From Piliocolobus tephrosceles (taxonomy: Eukaryota; Chordata; Mammalia; Primates; Cercopithecidae), in NCBI RefSeq assembly GCF_002776525.5, contig NC_045439.1:162537016-162601015 (forward strand): 64,000 nucleotides of DNA. Reading direction: 5' to 3'. Below the pieces are notes generated by a model. It did no database searches. It saw only the letters and a list, made by a program, of their open reading frames with translations, and had not been told where the DNA came from. Positions 57,010 through 64,000 of this stretch are shown here, piece after piece. The position numbers and the translations under genes are program-made. The number at the start of each line of letters is the position of its first letter. Position 1 is the first letter of the stretch.

Positions 57010-57840
57010 AGTTCACGTGTTATTTAGTAAAAGAGCATTTCACAAATGACCAATGTGAAATGAGCATTTCACATTGACCAGAAAAGATGCTCAATGTCAT
57101 TCATCAGTAGGAAATGCAAATCAAAGCTGTAATGAAGCACCACTTCACGCCTGCTATGATGAGCAGAATCAAGGACACACACAATAACAAGTGCTGGTGA
57201 AAGTGTGGAGAAATCAGAACGCTCACGCATTTTCACCAGGAAAGTAAAGGTACAATTGCTCTGGAAAAGCAATTAGCAGGGTTTCTAAAAGTTCAACAGA
57301 GAGTTGCATATGACCTTGCAGTTCCACTCCTAGGTCAATCAGCTAATAAATGGTAAATTGTGATACATACTATATACTATGATATATATGTGATATATGA
57401 CATATTTACATATATAATATACATAGTATAATATAAAACATATATATGAATATCATACAGCCAAATGAAATGAAGCACTAATCCATGATGCAACATGGAT
57501 GCACCTTGAAAATGTTATGCCAAGTGAAAGAAGCTGGACGCAAAAGACCACATGTTAAATGATTCCATTAAATGAGATGTTCAGAATAGGCAAATCCAGA
57601 AACAGAAAGTAGGACTAGTGGTTTCCAGGGTCTGGGGGTTGGGGAAAAAGGGGGAACAGTGCGTCAGTGACTACTTTTGGGTACAAGATTATTTGGGGAA
57701 TGAGGAAAGTGTTCTGGAACTGGATACTGGCAATGGTTGTACAACTTTGTGAATATACTAAAATACACTGAATGATATAATTTTGCAAGATAAATTTCAT
57801 GTTGTGTGAATTCAGTATCTCCATTTTTAAAAAACTGAGT
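57010..57840 (+). repeat. L1M (L1ME/MC-like) ORF2 end and 3' UTR
   Basis: TCATTCATCAGTAGGAAATG, 'CTGGTGAAAGTGTGGAGAAATC', 'GATGCACCTTGAAAATGTTATG', 'GTTTCCAGGGTCTGGGGG', 'ACTGGATACTGGCAATGGTTG'. A TA-rich run lies at 57365-57450. Confidence 0.87.
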
Positions 57841-58203
57841 CATTCTCTCTCCCATGATTTCACTTCTTCAGTGTTATGATGAAATGTGGTAATTTTACCC
57901 ATGGTGAGGATAATAAGGAAAGAAGCTAATTATTCTAATTGACTTATAAATCCAAGATCCATATTATATTACATCATATTACATTACCTTATATTGCATT
58001 ATATTATATTTATCATCACTCTGAAATAATCTCTTGGATATTTACATGCATTTAAGATGAATATTTGATGAAAATTAGAATAGAGCCATCCAGGGATTTA
58101 AATATTTTTATTACCAGGTTAACACAAACTGTATGTAATAACTGACTTAAACAGTTTACATATATCAAGGATTTTTTCTAATATGCCATAGCCTTTCCAG
58201 TAA
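57841..58203. other. Intron with ATTAC/ATTAT-rich run
   Basis: A degenerate pentanucleotide-like run (ATATTACATCATATTACATT) at about 57957-58012. Otherwise nothing recognised. Confidence 0.5.
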
Positions 58204-58221
58204 GAGCTCCTCATTTCTTTT

Positions 58222-58528
58222 TTTATTTTATTTTTTTTTTTTTTGAGACAAAGTCTCGCTCCGTCACCCAGGCTGGAGTGCAGTGGCGTGATCTCCGCTC
58301 ACTGAAAGCTCCGCCTCCCGGATTTACACCATTCTCCTGCCTCAGCCTCCCAAGTAGCTGGGACTACAGGCACCCGCCAACTCGCCCGGCTAGTTTTTTT
58401 TTTGTATTTTAGTAGAGACGGGGTTTCACCGTGTTAGCCAGGATGGTCTCGATCTCCTGACCTCGTGATCCACCCATCTCAGCCTCCCAAAGTGCTGGGA
58501 TGACAGGCGTGAGCCACCGCGCCCGGCG
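58222..58528 (-). repeat. AluY, antisense
   Basis: T-run then GAGACAAAGTCTCGCTCCGT to GAGCCACCGCGCCCGGC. Target duplication GAGC[TC]CCTCATTTCTTTT at 58204-58221 and 58529-58546. Confidence 0.95.
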
Positions 58529-58841
58529 GAGCCCCTCATTTCTTTTGTGGATTTCATTAGGCCTCTCATCTGTAACTTTGTAAACCAAAAACAAATTTCT
58601 AAGCCCCTCAACCAACTGACGGACCCCCTCTCAGCCAAGGACATTTCAAAGAAATCCGAAAAACGAGTTCAGGACATGATGGGAGGGAAGGGGGCCAGCT
58701 GTGCCTCACTGTACCCTCCTCCCTCTGGAATTTAGGCACACAACTGATCAGCATTCGTATTAAAACAGGCATCTTAAGACTGATAGAATAGGCACACCAA
58801 TGAGAGACCAACCTCCAGCCTGAGTCTAGTACAGCGTCACA

Positions 58842-59447
58842 TGACAGACAGCAGGCCCTGAAAGAAATCCAAGTGTTTTACCCCAAAATATGTTTCTTTG
58901 ACACATTTGGAGATGGCCCTGCAAATCTGTCTTTTGTGAGGAAAATCTATATTCTGCGGAGAATCCCCTTCCCTTTCCAGATCCTTTCCCTAAGACTCTG
59001 GTATTTTTTTAGGTCTGATAAGGGCTCTGAAACCTGCCACCTGGAGGCTTCATCTGCATGACAAAACCCCTGGTCTCTGCAACCCCATATCTTAACCCAG
59101 GCTCTTCTTTCTACTGATTCTGGGACTTTAGATATAACTTAACTCTTTTAACCAATGGCCAATCAGAAAGTCTTTGAATCCACCTACGACCAGGAAGCCC
59201 TTACCCTGCCCCGCTTCGAGTTGTCACACCTCTCTGGACTGAGCCAACACACGCCTTACATGTGCTGAGGAACGTCTTCCGGTAACTTCTGTCCCCCTGA
59301 CATGTACAAAATCAAGCTGTAACTCAACCACCTTGGGTACATGTTCTCAGGATCTCCTGGAGTGGTGTCACGGGCCGTGGTCACTCATTTTTGACTCAGG
59401 ATAGATCTCTTCAAATAATTTACAGAGTTTCACTCTTCTCGTGGACA
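58842..59447 (+). mobile_element. ERV1-type LTR A
   Basis: Gamma-retroviral LTR pattern: CCAATGGCCAATCAGAAAGT, 'CCCCGCTTCGAGTTGTCAC', ATGTACAAAATCAAGCTGTA (TATA region), 'CACCTTGGGTACATGTTCTC', ending TTACAGAGTTTCACTCTTCTC..GTGGACA. The polyadenylation signal is mutated (GATAGATCTC where AATAAATCTC is usual). Family not named. Confidence 0.72.
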
Positions 59448-59618
59448 CCTTGACTATGGAGATCATCATTTTGGACTTCCCCATTTGGTATCCTTGGCCT
59501 GTTTCTGCATCACAGCTCTGAAGGTCTTGGGGTCTACATGAGCTGTGTGGTCCTTGCTGTCCGTAATGTGACTGAAACCACCTTTGCAGAAATTGTATCA
59601 GTGAGAAAATTACGACAG
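59448..59618 (+). other. Between two LTRs; unassigned
   Basis: Could be ERV-derived internal sequence. No gag/pol/env motif seen. Confidence 0.3.
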
Positions 59619-60308
59619 TGAGGGAGATCTGATCTATCCAACCTCCCTCTTGCCTTTAGCCTTCAAGCTGCCCTTAACTATTCTTGGGCTTAAGGCAAGC
59701 TAACTTTGGCAGACATTTAGTTTATAGCTTAAATGGTATCAGCCCTTCCCCAAAACTCAATTGCATTTGTAAAGCTAATTAAAGAACACCAGGATAGGAG
59801 GATAGGAGACACTGAATTCTGCTGAAGTGTAGACATAGAAGATTACCAGCCATTATTCAGGAGGTCACAAGATACTAACTTCCCCAGTTACTCCTGCAGA
59901 TAACATCTCTATTGTAGAGGCTAAGACTGGCCTTTTGAGATACCTTTTCAGGGTTCTTGCGTGTCTGAGACTGATGGCTCCATCAGGACTGGCCAGCGGC
60001 TCCTGCGGCTTTACCCAGAAGCGCTTCTGTGTGCAGAAGAACCATTTCCCACACCCTGTGATTTACACCCTCTACCAACTGGCAGCAGGCGCCTATTGCC
60101 TAGCCACCCTCCCTGCCATTCTTCCCCAAAATTGTCCTTGAAAAACCTGAGCCTCCGAATCAGAGGCTGATTTCAGTAATAATACAACTCCCGTCTTCCA
60201 TTTAGCCAGCTCTACATGGGTAAAACTCCTTCCCTACTGCAGTAACTCTGCCTCCATAAATCTGGTCTCCTTGGGCAGCGGGCAAGAGGAACCCTCTGGA
60301 CAGCTACG
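59619..60308 (+). mobile_element. ERV1-type LTR B
   Basis: TGAGGGAGATCTGATCTATC to GGGCAAGAGGAACCCTCTGG..CAGCTACG. U5-like AACTCTGCCTCCATAAATCT and CAGCGGGCAAGAGGAACCCT are typical of gamma-ERV LTR ends. Open frames inside (59935-60170) are chance. Confidence 0.62.
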
Positions 60309-61700
60309 TGAGTCCTTGGGAGAATAAATACAGATCCATCTCCCCTCTAGAGAAGAAGACCTAGCAGAGCAGTGGTGAGGTTTTCATGTTCACCACAGGA
60401 GCCCCAACCAACCCCAAGGCCACTGCCTGCATGTGTCATACAAATGTATGAATGAGTGAGAGGATGGATACATGAATGGCTTAGCTGACATGAATCTTAC
60501 TAGAAACTAGAGTGCATAGAATATATATCAGGAAGCCTTGGGAATGTCTGTCCAGCTCATAGCGACCTCCTCTAAGAAGTATGCCTCAGCCACCCCAGGC
60601 CACGTCTCACCACTTGTTCCTGCCCGCCTGCTCAGAATTTCCTGTGCTAGGAGACGAAAGAAACCAGCCAGGCCAAGCAGACTCCTCTTCACCTGGGAAC
60701 TGGGTATTCAAAATAGCCTTTCCTCTGGGTGTGGCTGAAATCCAGGTCCTATAAACTGGGAAACTGATGAGGCAACCACTATTCTGTCACGAGCAGAAAA
60801 AAGATGCACTAACCGGTGGCAGAGAAGCGAGGGGCTGAGGGCGGAGCACTGCAGAGGCCGGGGCGGTGGGCGCCCTCCGTCTGGACCCTTCCTCCTTCCT
60901 GAGCCTGCCCCTGAGGGGCCCAGTGTCCTTGCAGCCTGTCAGCCTGTTATTATTCTAATAATCCTGTATTTTGCCTGAGACAGATCCAACAGATTGCTTT
61001 ACTTGTAGCCAAAAAGACTTTCACAAAGACAACAATGAAACTGCTCAACCAGAGGGACACCAAGGGACACGGAGAAGACCAGCAATTTCAAAACCATCAT
61101 CGGGGAATAATGACGGAAAATTTTCCAGAACTGAAATCTAATCACACACATCATGAGAGAATCTGGGGTCCATTCTGAACTAATTATCAGAGGAGGCCTA
61201 GGAAACTGCTCATCAAGGCTCTAAATTTTAAGGCCAAGGATAACATTTTCAAGTCTGCCTCGCTGATTCTTTTCATAGGTTCATAATCAGTTATCCACAA
61301 TCTTGAAACCCTAATTTCAGAAAAGCAAACTTTTTCTATATGTTTTGATGTAAAAAATTCAGACACAGCTGACTTGAATAGGAATGAGGTTGTTTGCAGT
61401 CTTTATTTGTCCCATTTTGTGTAAATAATTGTGTTTCGCTGCAGAACTCATGCTCAGGTGACAGGGTGCGGCCCTGAACCTCTCAGAGTGTGTTACATCA
61501 TATCCGAAATTCAGTATGCTCACTGAATTATCTTTCTAAAACCACAAAAACATCTGAATTTTGAAACTTCTGGGGCTCAGAAAGCAATACCCCAAAATGA
61601 AGGCCTCAGAAGCATTCAAGCAAGTTAACGATGGCCTGAGAAGGACTCTGGGCTTCTGTATTTGAGTCCTCGTGGATGAACCGTAACCTAGCTTAGCAGT
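60309..61700. other. OCA2: Intron, no gene seen
   Basis: Unassigned; no repeat or exon recognised. Confidence 0.4.
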
Positions 61701-62092
61701 TAGACAAAGTGGAAGCCTAACTTAATGGTGTGCACTTCTAACAACAGCTGAGCGTCGGCCAGTCCCCACGGCCATACTTCAACCACTCATAGGCTGCTGA
61801 ATGTTCAAACTGTGTTCAAACAAGGCAACCGCCGGGCTGTAACCAATCTCACTGTTTCTGTACCTCACTTCTGACTCCCGTACGTCATTTTACCTTTTTG
61901 TCTATAAGTTTGTTCTGACCAAAGGCACCCCTGGAGTCCCTTAGACTTGTTAGTCTCATTAGAGCCTTGATGAGCAGTTTCCACAGTAAATCTGCTGTGA
62001 TTCTGCGGGCTGTCCGATTTGCGAATCATTCATTGTTCAATTAAACTCCTTTAAATTTAATTCAGCTGAAGTTTTTGTTTCATCAGAAGGAA
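61701..62092 (+). mobile_element. ERV1-type LTR C
   Basis: GGCAACCGCCGGGCTGTAAC, 'TTTCTGTACCTCACTTCTGAC', TATA-like GTCTATAAGTTTGT, then 'GCGAATCATTCATTGTTCAATTAAACTCC' region and end GAAGTTTTTGTTTCATCA. Sense strand plus. Confidence 0.72.
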
Positions 62093-62678
62093 GTTTTCTC
62101 TGCCTTCCTCCTGCCGGCCCATCTCTCAGTCCCATTCTCCCCCGAGGCTGCCAAAGAAACTAGAATCCCTCTTTCCCAAGGCAGGTCATAGAAACCAGAA
62201 CTCTTTTCTCCAAAGCCAGCCATAAAACCTAAAGTGTTATTCTCATTTTATCCCCCCGCCTTTCTGTGTGAAAACTGGCCATGAAGAAACTGTCTAGCCT
62301 GCCTTGTTTGACCACAGGTCCTACGACCCCCATTCCAGAGAGGGGCCTGCCCCACACCCAGAAGGAAGGAGTGCTGCTCAGAGAGGCCAGGAAGACTCTG
62401 GACAGACAGGCCCTGCTGGGGTTCCCACTCAGTCTATCAGCACCCAATCACACACCTTTTTCTCCAATCCCGTTTCTACACGGCTCTCCACACTTGGTTG
62501 AACCTAAATATTAACATGGTCAGTGTCTCCTGTATCTTTGGGTCTTCATTCTGAAGGTTCTTGTGGACACATGTTAAATAAACGTGTACGCCTTTTCTCC
62601 TATTACTCTGCCTTCTGTTAGTTGCTTTTTCAGCGAAACTCAAGAGGCCCAAGGGGAAAGCTCTCCCTCGGCCCCTAC
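62093..62678 (+). mobile_element. ERV1-type LTR D
   Basis: Repeated phrases GAAACTAGAATCCCTCTTTC and GAAACCAGAACTCTTTTCTC, then CAATCACACACCTTTTTCTC, a polyadenylation signal in GTTAAATAAACGTGTACGCC, ending TCGGCCCCTACA. Lies directly after LTR C. Confidence 0.68.
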
Positions 62679-63605
62679 AAAACCCATCTGGCACTAAGGG
62701 CCTCATGCAGGGACTGCAGACCTCTGCGGAGCCGGCGCTCAGGCCGGGCTCAGTCCTGCTGTGCTGTGAGGTGATGGTCCCTGCATGTCGGAAGCCACCT
62801 CTTTGCCAGATGGGTGTGAACTGTGACCCTGGCCCTTGCTCACCCTTCTTTGCCATTGTGCCACCTCTTGCACACCCCTGGGTCCCTCACGGCTCTCCTG
62901 TCTGTCACCACAGCCATCTCCATGTGGCCCGACCACCCTGACACAGATGCACCCAGAAGGTCTGCCCTGGAGTCCATGCCCTGATGCTTTCTCCGCCTGG
63001 GCTGCCCTGTGGGTGTGGTCGCATGGCCTCGGCACATGCAGCTGGACACATGCACTCTGGCATCCCACGGGAAGGAGCTGAGACCAATGGGCCATGCGCA
63101 TCAGTCAGTAAACATTCCTTCTTGCTCTACTCAACCCCACAGACAGCCCTGAGATGCACTTGGTACTTCCACTCAGACAGCCCTGCAGGATGGAGCTCCA
63201 GTGGCCTGTCACAAAGGCCAGCACGCTGGGGCAGTGGTGCCTGCGCTCGCTCTCCTCACTGCCTGGCCCCCATCCCTCACTCCTCTTCCCTGGGATAAAG
63301 CTCCTGGATGAAGAACACACATGTGAGCCTTTGCCTCAGGCTGTGCCTCTGACTGGGTCAGCCACATAGGAAATTCCCACAATAGTTAAGTTGGAATCTG
63401 TGAGCAGTAACAAGAAGTTTGTTCATGCATCCTTTAAACCTACACCTTGCTTCTATTAATGAAGCAGGCATTAGCACCAGGCACCAGGAAGGGGAAATGC
63501 AGGCACACAGACCAGGTCCTTGAGTCTAGCTGGGAAGGGGGAGGTCAGAAGACAGAGAAGGAAAGAAATCAAGAGAATATATTCAAGGTTTGTATAAGAT
63601 GCTGT
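62679..63605. other. OCA2: Intron, no gene seen
   Basis: GC-rich unique sequence with overlapping non-coding open frames on both strands. Confidence 0.45.
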
Positions 63606-63848
63606 GGAACTCCAGGGGGATTCTCACTGTTCCATGTGCTAGTCAGGGTGCGAGGCGGCTGGAACTCCCATACATGCTGTGGGAACGCAAAGGGGTTGGC
63701 CTCACTAGAAAACGGGGTGGCAGTTTCTTTTAAAATAAAACCCACACCCACCGTATGACACAGCAGTGCCACTCAAGAGAAGGAAATCAACCCAGAGAAT
63801 AAAAACCAAAGTTCACAGAAAACCATGTACTCAGAAGTGTCTGGAGTA
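63606..63848 (+). repeat. L1M ORF2 3' fragment
   Basis: GCTGGAACTCCCATACATGC, 'ACGGGGTGGCAGTTTCTTTTAAAATAAA' in parts, and CCACCGTATGACACAGCAGT follow L1 ORF2 C-terminal DNA. Confidence 0.72.
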
Positions 63849-63849
63849 G

Positions 63850-64000
63850 TTTTTTGGGTTTGTTTTTGTTTTTGTTTTTCTGAAATAGGGTCTGGCTCTG
63901 TCATTGAGGCTGGAGTGCAGTGGTGCGATCTCAGCTCACTGCAACCTCCACCTCCCAGGCTCAAGCAATCCTCCTGCCTCAGCCTCCCAAGTAGCTGGGA
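63850..64000 (-). repeat. Alu, antisense, cut by the window end
   Basis: GTTTTTGTTTTTCTGAAATA then GGGTCTGGCTCTGTCATTGA to AGCCTCCCAAGTAGCTGGGA at the edge. Confidence 0.93.

Noticed and set aside
1..64000. CRISPR arrays, bacterial operons, tRNA or rRNA genes
   Set aside because: No regularly spaced repeats with unique spacers, no tRNA cloverleaf with A/B boxes recognised, and the sequence is clearly primate nuclear DNA.
42204..64000. Preceding OCA2 exon (segment ending FVPGIHLDL)
   Set aside because: No match found by eye; only a weak unrelated pseudo-exon at 50234-50383.

Overview
This window is almost certainly nuclear DNA of an Old World monkey (macaque/baboon type). It contains about 20 Alu elements, many L1 copies, MaLR and ERV LTRs, MIR and Tigger elements. 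Several young Alus carry the change that reads CCGGCCACTGC (or GCAGTGGCCGG on the other strand) where human AluY has CGCGCCACTGC; I recall this as typical of cercopithecoid AluYR. There are no bacterial-type genes and no long open frames beyond transposon remains.

The only intact protein-coding segment I can support is one 128-bp internal exon of OCA2 (the P protein, oculocutaneous albinism type 2) on the minus strand at 42076-42203. It has a good acceptor and a good donor and reads without a stop, and it includes the codon equivalent to human His615. OCA2 is therefore transcribed right to left here: 42204-64000 is the intron before this exon and 1-42075 is the intron after it. I searched for the neighbouring OCA2 exons and did not find them.

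Layout: (1) 3.6-12.85 kb is one decayed plus-strand L1M broken by a THE1 solo LTR, an Alu, a Tigger/MER2-type DNA transposon and a 4.3-kb insertion. That insertion holds a spliced KRAB zinc-finger retrocopy followed by a degenerate ~77-bp tandem repeat. A THE1/MST MaLR provirus lies inside it, and an RPL5 processed pseudogene lies inside the provirus. (2) 12.85-17.8 kb has MLT1 and ERV1-type LTRs, then mostly unassigned, partly GC-rich sequence. (3) 17.8-31.7 kb is a pile of old L1M pieces with MaLR and other LTRs, Alus and a 5'-truncated L1PB-like copy at 29.16-31.71 kb. (4) 31.7-34.7 kb is ordinary intron with one MIR and one Alu. (5) 34.7-41.5 kb is more old L1, split by a 3.1-kb Tigger-class element that itself carries a reverse L1. 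(6) 41.5-42.3 kb is the OCA2 exon and its flanks. (7) 42.3-49.3 kb has a reverse L1M with an inverted Alu pair close to the exon, an MLT1 LTR split by a young L1PA (itself split by an AluYR), another L1M, and an AluYR. (8) 49.3-58.8 kb is mostly unique intron with L1M pieces and two Alus. (9) 58.8-62.7 kb is a run of four LTRs of gamma/ERV1 type. (10) 62.7-64.0 kb is unique sequence, an L1M fragment, and an Alu cut by the window edge.

No novel gene system was found. The points most worth a second look are the KRAB retrocopy that seems to include retained intronic repeat, the nested pseudogene layering, a 56-bp micro-Alu insertion with a perfect 13-bp target duplication, a CpG-rich pocket inside old LINE sequence, and a 43-bp perfect tandem duplication. 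Transposon family names are from memory of consensus sequences; subfamily names are tentative.
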